From NCBI GenBank assembly GCA_963772635.1, contig CAVYYK010000027.1, positions 46,386-110,385 on the forward strand: DNA of 64,000 nucleotides, given 5' to 3'. Under the pieces are notes generated by a model. That model was not told the DNA's origin, searched no databases, and was given only the letters and a program-made list of their open reading frames with translations. This document shows, piece after piece, positions 17,421 through 26,338 of the stretch. The stretch is from JAUXFS01 sp963772635. Its GTDB lineage: Bacteria > Pseudomonadota > Alphaproteobacteria > Rhodospirillales > Defluviicoccaceae. Position numbers and translations under genes: made by a program. The stretch's first letter is position 1. Every line of letters starts with the position of its first letter.

Positions 17421-17984
17421 ATGGTCACCTTGACGAAAATCTACACCCGTGGCGGCGACAAGGGTGAAACGTCGCTCGGCGACGGCCGCCGGGTGGCGAA
17501 ACACGATCTCAGGGTTGCCGCGTACGGCACCGTCGACGAAACCAACGCCGTCGTCGGCCTCGCCCGCCTCCATACCGAGGGCGACGCCGACGAAATGCTG
17601 GCCCGGATCCAGAACGACCTGTTCGATCTCGGCGCCGACCTGTGCACGCCGGAGACCGGACGCAAGGCCGAGGGCGCATTGCGCATCGTCGACGCCCAGG
17701 TGGATCGCCTGGAAAACGAGATCGACGCGATCAATGCCGGGCTCCGGCCGCTCACGTCGTTCATTCTTCCCGGCGGGTCGCCGGCGGCGGCGTACCTGCA
17801 TCTGGCCCGCACCGTGTCCCGCCGCGCCGAACGGCTGATCTGCGAACTGGCCGAGAGCGAGCCGGTGAACACCGCCGCGGTGCGCTACATCAACCGGCTC
17901 TCCGATCACCTGTTCGTCCTCGCCCGCCACCTCAACAACGGCGGCACCAACGACGTCCTCTGGGTTCCCGGCGGCAATCGGTAG
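17421..17984 (+). CDS. Cob(I)alamin adenosyltransferase, PduO type
   Basis: 187 residues. The N-terminal ATP-binding motif TRGGDKGETSLGDGRR matches the PduO/MMAB family, and the RLSDHLFVLAR region near the C-terminus forms the B12 site. The enzyme makes adenosylcobalamin, the cofactor of the ethylmalonyl-CoA mutase encoded nearby. Both length and motifs are complete. It is followed at 18004 by a TTGACA element and then by the inserted toxin-antitoxin segment. Confidence 0.9.
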   Translation: MVTLTKIYTRGGDKGETSLGDGRRVAKHDLRVAAYGTVDETNAVVGLARLHTEGDADEMLARIQNDLFDLGADLCTPETGRKAEGALRIVDAQVDRLENEIDAINAGLRPLTSFILPGGSPAAAYLHLARTVSRRAERLICELAESEPVNTAAVRYINRLSDHLFVLARHLNNGGTNDVLWVPGGNR

Positions 17985-18098
17985 TGCCATCCGTCTCCGC
18001 GCCTTGACAGCCCGCCTCGTGCGGCCCGACATAAGCTCGCCAAGCACCAAAGGACAATCGTGAAGCAGAATGCTTCCCCCCTTGACCGGCGAAGCCCC

Positions 18099-18127
18099 TT
18101 GAGTTTATGCCGGATCAAGCATATATT
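18099..18127 (+). promoter_or_regulatory. Sigma-70-like promoter of the HigB-like/HigA-like pair
   Basis: TTGAGT (18099-18104), 17-nt spacer, TATATT (18122-18127). The implied transcript start near 18134 excludes an upstream in-frame ATG at 18107 as the toxin start, favouring GTG 18146, although a start exactly there would leave only a short leader. A separate TTGACA at 18004 with CATAAG near 18030 may be another promoter. Confidence 0.5.
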
Positions 18128-18145
18128 GAATGGAGGTTCAGGCAC

Positions 18146-18544
18146 GTGGCGCAGCGCCCCAGCGATGACCAGCCCAAGCCGGTGCGCTGGGTCGGCAGCA
18201 GCAAGGGGGACCTGAGAAAGTTCCCGGACGAGGTCCGGTGGCGCGTCGGCGGTGCCCTGTGGGACGCCCAGCTTGGCCGCAAGGCGCCATACGTCAAGCC
18301 ATTGAGGGGCTTCGGCGGGACGAGCGTGCTGGAGATCGTGGACGACTTCGACGGCGACACCTTCCGGGCCGTCTACACCGTGCGCTTCACCGGGGCCGTC
18401 TATGTGCTGCATGCTTTCCAGAAGAAATCAAAGCGCGGGATAGCGACGCCGAAAGCCGAGTTGGACTTGATCGAGCAGCGGCTCAAGCGAGCGAAAGAGG
18501 ATTACGAACGATGGTCAAGAAGCGAGAAGCCAAAATCCCGGTGA
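18146..18544 (+). CDS. HigB/RelE-like toxin, phage Gp49-like family
   Basis: 132 residues from GTG 18146, which has GGAGG 9 nt upstream. The protein shows the Gp49-like RelE pattern: VRWVGSSKGDLRKFPDEVR at the start, RGFGGTSVLEIVDDFDGDTFRAVYTVRF, then the YVLHAFQKKSKRGIATPK core. Toxins of this family cleave mRNA at the ribosome (family knowledge). The antitoxin gene overlaps its 3' end by 34 nt, giving the higB-higA (toxin first) order. The pair interrupts an otherwise standard cobalamin/etf neighbourhood. Confidence 0.8.
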   Translation: MAQRPSDDQPKPVRWVGSSKGDLRKFPDEVRWRVGGALWDAQLGRKAPYVKPLRGFGGTSVLEIVDDFDGDTFRAVYTVRFTGAVYVLHAFQKKSKRGIATPKAELDLIEQRLKRAKEDYERWSRSEKPKSR

Positions 18545-18861
18545 CGCCGAGCAGCGGCAACGTGTTCGCCGATCTGGGCTTCGCCGAGCCCGAGGAGGAA
18601 CTGGCCAAGGCGCAGCTCGCCAGCCATATCCGGCAGATCATCAAGCGCCGCCGCCTGACCCAGGTGGCCGCCGCTTCGCTGATGGGCATCGACCAGCCCA
18701 AGGTCTCCGCCCTTCTCAACGGGCGGCTCGCCAACTTCTCCAGCGACCGCCTGATGCGCCTGCTTACCGCGCTCGGCCAGGACGTGGAGATCACGGTCAA
18801 GGCGAAGCCGCGCAACCGCGCGCATGGACGTATCCGGGTTATCGACGCGGCGCATGCATGA
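18511..18861 (+). CDS. HigA-like XRE-family antitoxin
   Basis: 116 residues. A helix-turn-helix of the XRE type occupies about residues 45-80 (LTQVAAASLMGIDQPKVSALLNG), followed by FSSDRLMRLLTALGQDVEI, typical of the antitoxins paired with Gp49-like toxins. It neutralises the toxin and probably represses the pair's promoter. The ATG at 18511 lies inside the toxin gene. Complete by length. Confidence 0.85.
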   Translation: MVKKREAKIPVTPSSGNVFADLGFAEPEEELAKAQLASHIRQIIKRRRLTQVAAASLMGIDQPKVSALLNGRLANFSSDRLMRLLTALGQDVEITVKAKPRNRAHGRIRVIDAAHA

Positions 18862-19018
18862 AACGCCATGGAGCGTTGCCATCAAGAAGCTCCGTCGAGA
18901 TCAATCCACACTCGGATCGGAATTGACTCAGTGTTGCGTAGCACCACGATTACCCAATGCTCGGCGACCCCAAGCAACCATTGAAGAACTATTTCGGAGA
19001 AGCAGATAAGGAAAGGGA

Positions 19019-20006
19019 ATGTCACGAAAAGATCACGCCAACACGATCCCTTTGAGCCAAAATCCCAAGGATGTTCAAAACATTCTTGGGAGCATCAAGG
19101 CGAAATTTCTTGATCGCTATCCCCGGGTGGAGCGGACGAACCAAGTCGCGGAGATGCCGAAGCAAGAGGCCGCGTATTATCCACCTATGCCGGGTTACCA
19201 ATTATTCAAGCTGGTTCCACCCCCATTTCCCGGCTATGTCGAAGTTACTCGCACACGATTAAATGACTTATTCGCGACCAACGAATTGCTCTGTTACCGA
19301 ATTCTGAAACACGCGTACGGGGCTCCGGATATCGCAGTGGTCGCTCTTGATGTCGAGAAAAAGGCTGGCGTTCCCGTTGACTGGGCATATTGCCTGCGAA
19401 TCCATGAAGCAGCTTTCGTCGAGGTGTTGAGAATAAGTCATTCGGTTTTTCTTGTTGCCTGGGGGCGCGAGGGCTCGCCGAAGGCCGTCAGGGAACAGTG
19501 CGCGCCGAGCATTCAAGCGGTTCCTGGTTGATATTTCGGAGGCATTGCGACGAGGAAAAGTGGTCCTGTCTCCAAGTAAGTCAGAGCGGAAGCAAACGCC
19601 GACCGTGTGCGTTCCAAATCCGAGTGTTGAGAAGTATGCCGCTGCACTCGAACTCATGCGGTTGGCGTCGAATGCTGACAAGCCTGAGGACTGGAAACGC
19701 CTCCGATGGGAGGAGCCGATAGAACACTCGCTGACCGGTTCGGTTTATCTTGCAGCGATCCTGTTCCTTTACACTTCCCTCGAAGCGTTCGAGCAACTCG
19801 TGCGCGACCATCTTATCAAGGCCAATTGTCAAACTGAGGAGGAGCTCGAAAAAATCAGGCGGCTGCCGTTGAAAGAGCGGATCGCGAAGCTGGGTGAGTT
19901 CTGCAATGGTTTTCGGGAATCTCCTGCACCGAAAGGTGGGCCGCTCTATAAGAAGCTTGGTATATTGAGCCGGGTCCGCAATGAAGTGCCACAAGGCGTG
20001 CCTTGA
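19019..20006 (+). CDS. Hypothetical protein, probably one gene with a frameshift
   Basis: The frame from ATG 19019 (AAGGAAAGGG upstream) runs to 19531. A second frame continues to 20006 with compatible composition. A crossover near 19497-19505 joins VAWGREGSPKAV to RAFKRFLVDISEAL. The combined product would be about 328 residues. The C-terminal half has a helical LYTSLEAFEQLVRDHLIK segment. No family was recognised. Base composition is lower in GC than the flanking metabolic genes, consistent with transfer together with the adjacent toxin-antitoxin pair. Confidence 0.5.
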
Positions 20007-20160
20007 CCTCGGCTTTCCATGTCCTTACTGTGCACCCGCAAACGAAATGCTCCGAAGGGGCTGGGGGAAGGTCCTTTGATGTCAAGCGCTTGGCGCCTGA
20101 TCGTGGCCGGCCCGACCAGCTCCGCGACAACGTCTTTAAGAGAGAGCTTGCGGGTCATTC

Positions 20161-20910
20161 ATGAAAGTCCTCGTCGCCGTTAAACGAGTCATCGACTACA
20201 ACGTGAAAATCCGGGTCAAATCGGACAAAACGGGTGTCGAGACAGCCAACGTCAAGATGTCCATGAACCCCTTCGACGAAATCGCCGTCGAGGAGGCGGT
20301 CCGGCTGAAGGAAGCCGGCACCGCGACCGAGCTGGTCGCCGTATCGATGGGCGTTCCCCAGTGCCAGGAAACCATCCGCACCGCCCTTGCCATGGGCGCC
20401 GACCGCGGCATCCTGGTGGAAACCGCCCAGGAGTTGCAGCCGCTGGCCGTGGCCAAACTGCTCAAGGCCCTGGTCGAGCGCGAACAGCCCGGACTCGTCA
20501 TCCTCGGCAAGCAGGCGATCGACGACGACTCCAACCAGGTCGGACAGATGCTGGCGGCGCTGCTGGGCTGGGCGCAGGGCACCTTCGCGTCCAAGCTGAC
20601 CATCGCCGACGGAAAGGCCGAGGTCGTCCGCGAGGTCGACGGCGGCCTGGAGACGGTATCGCTGGTCATGCCGATCGTGTTGACCGCCGACTTGCGGCTG
20701 AACACGCCTCGTTACGCCTCGCTGCCCAACATCATGAAGGCGAAGAAGAAACCCATCGAGACGCTCAAGGTCGAAGATCTCGGCGTCGACGTGGCGCCGC
20801 GGCTGAAAACGCTGAAGGTGGTCGAGCCGCCGAAGCGTCAGGCCGGCATCAAGGTCGAAAGCGTTGCCGAACTGGTCGACAAACTCAAGAACGAGGCGAA
20901 GGTCATCTGA
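20161..20910 (+). CDS. etfB: Electron transfer flavoprotein beta subunit
   Basis: 249 residues with the family's N-terminal MKVLVAVKRVIDYNVKIRVK, the nucleotide region GADRGILVE and LGKQAIDDDSNQVGQMLAALLGW, and the NTPRYASLPNIMKAKKKPIE signature. With EtfA it accepts electrons from acyl-CoA dehydrogenases such as the nearby Mcd and passes them to ETF:ubiquinone oxidoreductase. The stop overlaps the etfA start by one base. Confidence 0.95.
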   Translation: MKVLVAVKRVIDYNVKIRVKSDKTGVETANVKMSMNPFDEIAVEEAVRLKEAGTATELVAVSMGVPQCQETIRTALAMGADRGILVETAQELQPLAVAKLLKALVEREQPGLVILGKQAIDDDSNQVGQMLAALLGWAQGTFASKLTIADGKAEVVREVDGGLETVSLVMPIVLTADLRLNTPRYASLPNIMKAKKKPIETLKVEDLGVDVAPRLKTLKVVEPPKRQAGIKVESVAELVDKLKNEAKVI

Positions 20911-21842
20911 TGAGCGCCCTGGTCATTGCCGAACACGACAACCAAACCCTCAAGCCCGCAACCCTGAACGCGGTCACCGCCGCCGCCCAACTGGGCGACG
21001 TGGCGGTTCTTGTTGCCGGCAGCGGCTGCGGCGCCGTCGCCGAGGCCGCCGCCAAGGTCGCCGGCGTCGCCAAGGTGCTGGTCGCCGACGCGCCGGCTTA
21101 CGCCCATCCGCTCGCCGAGAGCTTGGCGCCTCTGGTCGTCGGCCTTGCCGCCGGCTACAGCCATCTTCTCGCGCCGGCGACGACCAACGGCAAGAACCTG
21201 ATGCCGCGGGTCGCCGCGCTTCTCGACGTGGCGATGCTGTCGGACATCAGCGCGGTCGAGAACGAAACCACCTTCGTGCGGCCGATTTATGCCGGAAACG
21301 CGATGGCCACCGTCGAAAGCAGCGACGCGATCAAGGTCATCACCGTCCGCGGCACCGGTTTCGACGCGGCCGCCGACGAGGGCGGCAGCGCCTCGATCGA
21401 CGAGATCCCGGTATCGGAGGACTCCCAGCTTTCCAGTTTCGTCAGGCAGGAGCTGACCAAGAGCGAGCGGCCCGAGCTGACCAGCGCCCGGGTGATCATC
21501 TCCGGCGGGCGCGGCATGGGCAGCGGCGAAAATTTCGCGCTGATCGAAGAGGTCGCGGACAAGCTGGGGGCCGCGGTCGGCGCCTCGCGCGCGGCGGTGG
21601 ACGCCGGGTTCGTACCCAACGACTATCAGGTCGGGCAGACAGGCAAGGTCGTCGCTCCGGACCTGTATATTGCCGTCGGCATCTCCGGCGCCATTCAGCA
21701 CCTGGCGGGAATGAAGGACAGCAAGGTGATCGTCGCCATCAACAAGGACGAAGAGGCGCCGATCTTCCAGGTGGCCGACTACGGACTGGTCGCCGATCTG
21801 TTCAAGGCCGTGCCGGAGCTGTCGGCCGAGCTGGACAAGTAG
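20910..21842 (+). CDS. etfA: Electron transfer flavoprotein alpha subunit
   Basis: 310 residues from ATG 20910, overlapping the etfB stop. The N-terminal domain is Ala-rich, and the C-terminal FAD domain has ISGGRGMGSGENF, VGASRAAVDAGFVPNDYQVGQTGK, and the signature YIAVGISGAIQHLAGMKDSK. It holds the FAD of the ETF heterodimer. Co-transcribed with etfB and probably with the dehydrogenase gene 35 bp downstream. Confidence 0.95.
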   Translation: MSALVIAEHDNQTLKPATLNAVTAAAQLGDVAVLVAGSGCGAVAEAAAKVAGVAKVLVADAPAYAHPLAESLAPLVVGLAAGYSHLLAPATTNGKNLMPRVAALLDVAMLSDISAVENETTFVRPIYAGNAMATVESSDAIKVITVRGTGFDAAADEGGSASIDEIPVSEDSQLSSFVRQELTKSERPELTSARVIISGGRGMGSGENFALIEEVADKLGAAVGASRAAVDAGFVPNDYQVGQTGKVVAPDLYIAVGISGAIQHLAGMKDSKVIVAINKDEEAPIFQVADYGLVADLFKAVPELSAELDK

Positions 21843-21877
21843 GTCCCGACCCGCCGGCCCCGACGAGGGATTGAGCC

Positions 21878-22753
21878 ATGGAAATCGCCAAGGTGGGGGT
21901 CGTCGGCGCCGGTCAGATGGGTAGCGGCATCGCCGAGGTTTGCGCGCTTGCAGGTTACGATGTCTATTTGCTGGACGTCTCCCAGGAACGCCTCGACAGC
22001 GCCCGTTCGGCGATAACCGAGAGTATCGGTCAACTCGCCGCAAAAAGGCGGATCTCGGAGGGCGACGGTCGAAAAGCGCTGGCGCGGATGAGCTCCGGCC
22101 TCGACTACGAAGGCTTCCGGGACTGTCAGCTGGCTATCGAAGCCGCCACCGAGGACGAGCAGATAAAGAGAGAGGTCCTTCACAAACTGTGTGAGGTCCT
22201 GCCGGCCGACGCGATCATCACCACCAACACGTCATCCATTTCGATCACCCGGCTCGCGGCGCAAACCGACCGGCCAGGGAGGTTTCTCGGCACCCATTTC
22301 ATGAACCCGGTGCCGAAGATGGAGCTGGTGGAGTTGATCCGCGGCATCACCTCCGACGAAGAGACTTTTCGCATCGTTCACGAGTTCGCTCTCAAGCTCG
22401 GCAAGGTCCCGATCAGCGCCGAGGATTTCCCGGCATTCGTCGTCCACCGGATCCTGATGCCGATGATCAACGAGGCCATCTATACCTTGTACGAAGGGGT
22501 CGGCTCGGTGGAAAGCATCGATACGGCGATGAGGCTGGGCACCCATCATCCGATGGGGCCGTTGGAACTCTCGGACTTCATCGGCCTCGATACGTGCCTC
22601 GGGATCATGCACTCGCTGCACGATGGCCTCGCCGATCCCAAGTATCGACCCTGTCCGCTACTGGTCAAATACGTCGAAGCCGGTTGGCTCGGGCGTAAGG
22701 TCGGCCGCGGCTTTTACGACTACTCGGGCGAGAAGCCGGTTCCGACCCGCTGA
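21878..22753 (+). CDS. 3-Hydroxybutyryl-CoA dehydrogenase
   Basis: 291 residues with an NAD-binding Rossmann start (VGVVGAGQMGSGIAEVCA), the catalytic-region segment GTHFMNPVPKMELVELIRG, FVVHRILMPMINEAIY, and HHPMGPLELSDFIGLD. Length matches the short hbd/PaaH type. It interconverts acetoacetyl-CoA and 3-hydroxybutyryl-CoA. Upstream of Ccr this supplies the C4 acyl-CoA branch or butyrate oxidation, which fits its place after etfBA. Confidence 0.93.
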   Translation: MEIAKVGVVGAGQMGSGIAEVCALAGYDVYLLDVSQERLDSARSAITESIGQLAAKRRISEGDGRKALARMSSGLDYEGFRDCQLAIEAATEDEQIKREVLHKLCEVLPADAIITTNTSSISITRLAAQTDRPGRFLGTHFMNPVPKMELVELIRGITSDEETFRIVHEFALKLGKVPISAEDFPAFVVHRILMPMINEAIYTLYEGVGSVESIDTAMRLGTHHPMGPLELSDFIGLDTCLGIMHSLHDGLADPKYRPCPLLVKYVEAGWLGRKVGRGFYDYSGEKPVPTR

Positions 22754-22922
22754 CATCGTCTGCCGAATTTCTCGGCCCGTCCCGGACAACCCGGAAACCA
22801 TGATTTTGCTTGATGCACCCATGGGGGTTTGCGATACCTAGTACATGGGATCGTGGGGAAAACGGCAGGCGCGAACCCGGCCTCGAGATCAATAGCCGCG
22901 CGGCGCGGGACAGGGACGAAAA

Positions 22923-23720
22923 GTGGAGCCGCTACTTTTTAAGAGCCTCCAGGTTCGGCTCGCCGAGACGTCGGAGGAAGTCGAGGCTGCGCAGGCTCTT
23001 CGTTATCGTGTGTTCTACGAAGAGATGTCGGCGGCGCCGACGCCCGAAATGAAGGCGAAGCGTCTCGATTTCGATGACTTCGATCCGATTTGCCAACACC
23101 TCCTGGTCATCGACCTGGAACGCAGCAACGGTGCCCCCGCGGTGGTCGGCACCTATCGGCTGCTGACGCGACCCGTCGCCATGCAGCACGGCGGGTTCTA
23201 CTCGGAGCAGGAATACGACGTGTCGGCCCTTCTTCGGTATCCCGGAGGGATCGTCGAGGTAGGCCGCTCCTGCGTCGATCCGGCCTACCGTACCCGTGGC
23301 GTCATGCAAATGCTGTGGCGGGGGTTTGCCGCCTACGTCCGTCACTACGACATGAGCATCCTGTTCGGATGCGCCAGTTTCCCCGGCACCGAGCCCAAGG
23401 AAATGGGCCCTCAGCTATCCTATCTCCACCACTACCATTTGGCGCCGCGGACGCTCCGGCCCAAGGCATTGGCGCATCACTATGTGCCGATGGACGTCCT
23501 TCCGCCCTCGGATTTCGACGCGCAGGCGGTTCTCAACGACCTGCCGCCGTTGATCAAAGGATACCTGCGTCTGGGCGGATTCGTCGGCGATGGCGCCGTC
23601 GTCGACCATCAGTTCAACACCACCGACGTGTGCGTGATCGTCAAGACCGATCAGTTGAGCGAGAAGTACGACCGTCGCTACCGGACGTCGGCCCCGGAGA
23701 AGGCGGGGCGTGAACATTAA
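22923..23720 (+). CDS. olsB: Ornithine N-acyltransferase, OlsB-like
   Basis: 265 residues from GTG 22923. It has the acyl-homoserine-lactone-synthase/GNAT-like OlsB pattern: LRYRVFYEEM near the start, FDDFDPICQHLLVID, VVGTYRLL, VEVGRSCVDPAYRTRGVMQMLWRG, and FGCASFPGT. The enzyme transfers a 3-hydroxyacyl group from ACP to ornithine, the first step of phosphate-free ornithine lipid synthesis. It overlaps the olsA-like gene by 11 nt. Function is inferred from family and partner. Confidence 0.85.
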   Translation: MEPLLFKSLQVRLAETSEEVEAAQALRYRVFYEEMSAAPTPEMKAKRLDFDDFDPICQHLLVIDLERSNGAPAVVGTYRLLTRPVAMQHGGFYSEQEYDVSALLRYPGGIVEVGRSCVDPAYRTRGVMQMLWRGFAAYVRHYDMSILFGCASFPGTEPKEMGPQLSYLHHYHLAPRTLRPKALAHHYVPMDVLPPSDFDAQAVLNDLPPLIKGYLRLGGFVGDGAVVDHQFNTTDVCVIVKTDQLSEKYDRRYRTSAPEKAGREH

Positions 23721-24597
23721 GTCCTCGCCGTTGCGGGCTTGCGTTCGGCTTTTTCTTTTCGTGGTCCTGACGATCCTGCTGCTGCCGCCGTATATCCTGT
23801 GTTTTTCACTGTGGCCGCGCGCGCACTACGCGGCGCGTTCCACGTGGGCTCGCATGGTTTGCCGGCTGCTCGGTCTACGGGTACGGGTCATCGGCGCGCC
23901 CTACCGCCAAGGATCGGCGCTCTACGCGGCCAATCACGTCTCGTATCTGGAAATCCCGGTCCTGTCGGGCCTGCTCGACGCGACGTTCGTGGCAAAAAGC
24001 GAAGTGGCCGACTGGCCGCTGTTTGGCCTGCTCTGCAAGTGGGGGCGGACAGTCTTCATCAAGCGTTCAGCCTCAGAGGCCAAGGCCCAGACCCGGATGC
24101 TCCTTGAACGGCTCCGCGGAGGCGAGAGCCTGATTCTGTTCCCCGAGGGAACCAGCACCGACGGAAGCGGCGTCGTGCCGTTCAAATCCTCTTTGTTCAA
24201 CATCGCCGAGAACCTGCCGGTGGGGATGAACCTGGTCGTCCAGCCGGTCTCCGTCGCCTACGTCCGTACCATCGACGGAACGCCTCTCGTCGGTCCGTTG
24301 ACGGAACTCTATTGCTGGTACGGCGATGCGACGCTACTCCCCCATCTGACGAGGGTTTTCGGGCTCGAGGGCGCGATCGTCGAAGTCCGTTTCCACGAGC
24401 CGATCCCCGTGGGAGAGGGAACGGACCGCAAGGTGCTGGCGCGCCGCTGCGAGGCCGCCGTCGCCGAAGGTGTCGCCGCGTCCCACGCCGGAAACGGCGA
24501 GACACTAGCCGTCGAGCCGCCGCGACGTAATCCGATCAGTGCACTTCGGCGCGAAGCTTCTGGCGGAAAACGTCGATCGACACCAGGTGCCCATTGA
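23710..24597 (+). CDS. olsA: Lyso-ornithine lipid acyltransferase, OlsA/PlsC-like
   Basis: 295 residues from GTG 23710. An N-terminal membrane helix (residues 8-32) precedes a PlsC domain with NHVSYLEIPVL (the catalytic HX4D box has Glu in the acidic position), FIKRSASEAK, and FPEGTSTDGSG. It adds the second acyl chain to lyso-ornithine lipid; PlsC-type glycerolipid activity is the alternative. The 3' end overlaps the convergent ccrM gene by 62 bp. Confidence 0.85.
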   Translation: MNIKSSPLRACVRLFLFVVLTILLLPPYILCFSLWPRAHYAARSTWARMVCRLLGLRVRVIGAPYRQGSALYAANHVSYLEIPVLSGLLDATFVAKSEVADWPLFGLLCKWGRTVFIKRSASEAKAQTRMLLERLRGGESLILFPEGTSTDGSGVVPFKSSLFNIAENLPVGMNLVVQPVSVAYVRTIDGTPLVGPLTELYCWYGDATLLPHLTRVFGLEGAIVEVRFHEPIPVGEGTDRKVLARRCEAAVAEGVAASHAGNGETLAVEPPRRNPISALRREASGGKRRSTPGAH

Positions 24598-25621
24598 CGT
24601 CGGCGCACCAGAATTGCCAACCGTTGCACGCAGGCGCGTTCTGGACGCGGGCGCCAACCTGGTGGATCGAGCCGCGGAAATCGGCGGTGACGATCGACCC
24701 GTCGGCGGCGACCCGGGCTGCGTAGCGGCGGCGCTGATCGAAAAGGATCTGCCCGGGGCGCAGCAGCCCCTGCTCGACCACCCGACCGAACGGAATCCGC
24801 GGCTCGTCGCGTTTTCCGGGGGTGGCGAGAAGATCCCGTTCGCCGGTATCGGCGATTGCGGCGATCCTCTGCTCGGCGAGGCGAGCGTATGCGGGGTCCC
24901 TCTCGAGCCCCAAATAGTGCCGCCCCAGCTTCCTGGCGACGGCACCGGTGGTGCCGCTGCCGAAAAACGGGTCGAGAATCAGATCTCCGACCGACGTCGC
25001 CGACAGGACGACCCGGTGCAGCAGCGCCTCCGGCTTCTGGGTCGAATGGGCCTTGCGGCCGTTGACCTTGAGCCGCTCGGCGCCGGTGCACAGCGGCAAC
25101 AGCCAGTCCGAACGCATCTGCAGGTCGTCGTTGAGGTTCTTCATCGCCTGGTAATTGAAGCGGTGGCGGGCGTCCTTGTCGCGGGCGCACCAGATCAGGG
25201 TCTCGTGGGCGTTGGTAAACCGCCGGCCGCGAAAATTGGGCATCGGGTTGGTCTTGCGCCAGATCACATCGTTGAGAATCCAGAAGCCCAGGTCCTGGAG
25301 GATCGACCCGATTCTAAATATGTTGTGATAGCTGCCGATCACCCACAGGGTGCCTTCGGGCTTGAGCAGGCGCCGCGCCGCGCTGAGCCATCCTCTGGTG
25401 AAATGGTCGTAGGCGGCAAAATCGTCGAACCGGTCCCAGGCCTCCTCGACACCGTCGACCCGGGTGTTGTTCGGTCTCAACAGCTCGCCATCGAGCTGCA
25501 GGTTATAGGGCGGGTCGGCGAATATCATGTCCACCGATCCCTCGGGCAAGGCCGCCATCACCTCGATGCAGTCGCCGACGATGACCCGGTCGGCTTCGAT
25601 TCCGTTGTACGTCTCAACCAT
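24536..25621 (-). CDS. ccrM: CcrM-like adenine DNA methyltransferase (GANTC)
   Basis: 361 residues. N-terminal DRVIVGDCIEVM is followed by catalytic motif IV DPPYNLQ, the TRD region and the AdoMet motif DPFFGSGTTGAVA, in the beta-class order. The C-terminal extension of about 100 residues (GSIVTADFRGSIHQVGARVQ, then NGWQFW) is the DNA-binding domain specific to CcrM orthologues. It methylates adenine in GANTC and acts in cell-cycle control in alphaproteobacteria. Three GANTC sites lie just upstream. The rnhB gene precedes it in the same direction. Confidence 0.93.
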   Translation of the reverse strand: MVETYNGIEADRVIVGDCIEVMAALPEGSVDMIFADPPYNLQLDGELLRPNNTRVDGVEEAWDRFDDFAAYDHFTRGWLSAARRLLKPEGTLWVIGSYHNIFRIGSILQDLGFWILNDVIWRKTNPMPNFRGRRFTNAHETLIWCARDKDARHRFNYQAMKNLNDDLQMRSDWLLPLCTGAERLKVNGRKAHSTQKPEALLHRVVLSATSVGDLILDPFFGSGTTGAVARKLGRHYLGLERDPAYARLAEQRIAAIADTGERDLLATPGKRDEPRIPFGRVVEQGLLRPGQILFDQRRRYAARVAADGSIVTADFRGSIHQVGARVQNAPACNGWQFWCADVNGHLVSIDVFRQKLRAEVH

Positions 25622-25644
25622 TCCGGGAGAATGAGTTCACGCGG

Positions 25645-25697
25645 GATTCACCGTCAACAATTAAATGGATTCAATGGGTTATGGTCGGCAATGACTC
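25645..25697 (-). promoter_or_regulatory. Cluster of three GANTC sites upstream of ccrM
   Basis: GATTC at 25645-25649, GATTC at 25668-25672 and GACTC at 25693-25697, spaced 23 and 25 bp, all within 80 bp of the ccrM start codon. In Caulobacter-type systems the methylation state of such sites controls ccrM transcription. Here that role is an inference. Confidence 0.5.
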
Positions 25698-25709
25698 AAG
25701 ATATTGGCC

Positions 25710-26325
25710 TTATGCGCTACTCGCACGCAAGATGTTGATCACCGGTTTAAAGCTCCGCCGATGCTGCGGGGTCACGCCCAGTCGTTCCAGCGCTTTTCGA
25801 TGCTCCGCCGTGCCGTAGCCGGCGTTGCGCTCCCAGCCGTAACCGGGAAACCGGCGGGCGAGATCGGCCATGATCCGGTCGCGGGTGACCTTGGCGACGA
25901 TCGACGCGGCGGCGATGGAGAGGCTGAGTCCGTCACCGCCGACGACGCATCGCGCCGGACACCGCAGTTTCGGCGCCCGGTTGCCGTCGACCAGGGCCAG
26001 ATCCGGTTCCACACCGAGATTTTCGACGGCGCGCCTCATCGCCAGCATGGTGGCGGCGAGGATATTCACCGAGTTCGATCTCCCCGACCTCGGCGTGGCC
26101 GACGCCGGCCCGGGCACATCGGCGCAACGCGTCGAAAAGCGCCTCCCGCCGGCCGGGGCTCAGCTTCTTGGAATCGTCGAGCGCGAGGCAGAGGCTTTGC
26201 GGAAGGGTTTCGCGATCGAGAACGACCGCCGCGGCGACCACCGGCCCCGCCCACGGGCCACGGCCGGCCTCGTCGATCCCGGCGACGAGGCCACCGGCCT
26301 CCCTTTCCAGGCTGAAATCGGGCAC
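25710..26325 (-). CDS. rnhB: Ribonuclease HII, apparent frameshift
   Basis: The N-terminal part in one frame contains GGLVAGIDEAGRGPWAGPVVAAAVVL with the catalytic DE pair and LDDSKKLSPGRRE. The C-terminal part in another frame contains NILAATMLAMRRAV, LALVDGNRAP, SIAAASIVAKVTRDRIM, and GYGWERNAGYGTAEH. The switch falls near 26065-26075, where one base corrects it. The enzyme removes RNA from RNA-DNA hybrids and misincorporated ribonucleotides. GTG 26325 is taken as start (Val before PDFSLE). Because rnhB is normally retained, the frameshift is more likely a sequence error than real loss. Confidence 0.8.
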
Positions 26326-26338
26326 GGCGTGATCACGC

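Noticed and set aside
19946..20158. 70-codon minus-strand frame before etfB
   Set aside because: No recognised family, overlaps the end of the 19019 gene and has no clear ribosome site; not supported enough to annotate.
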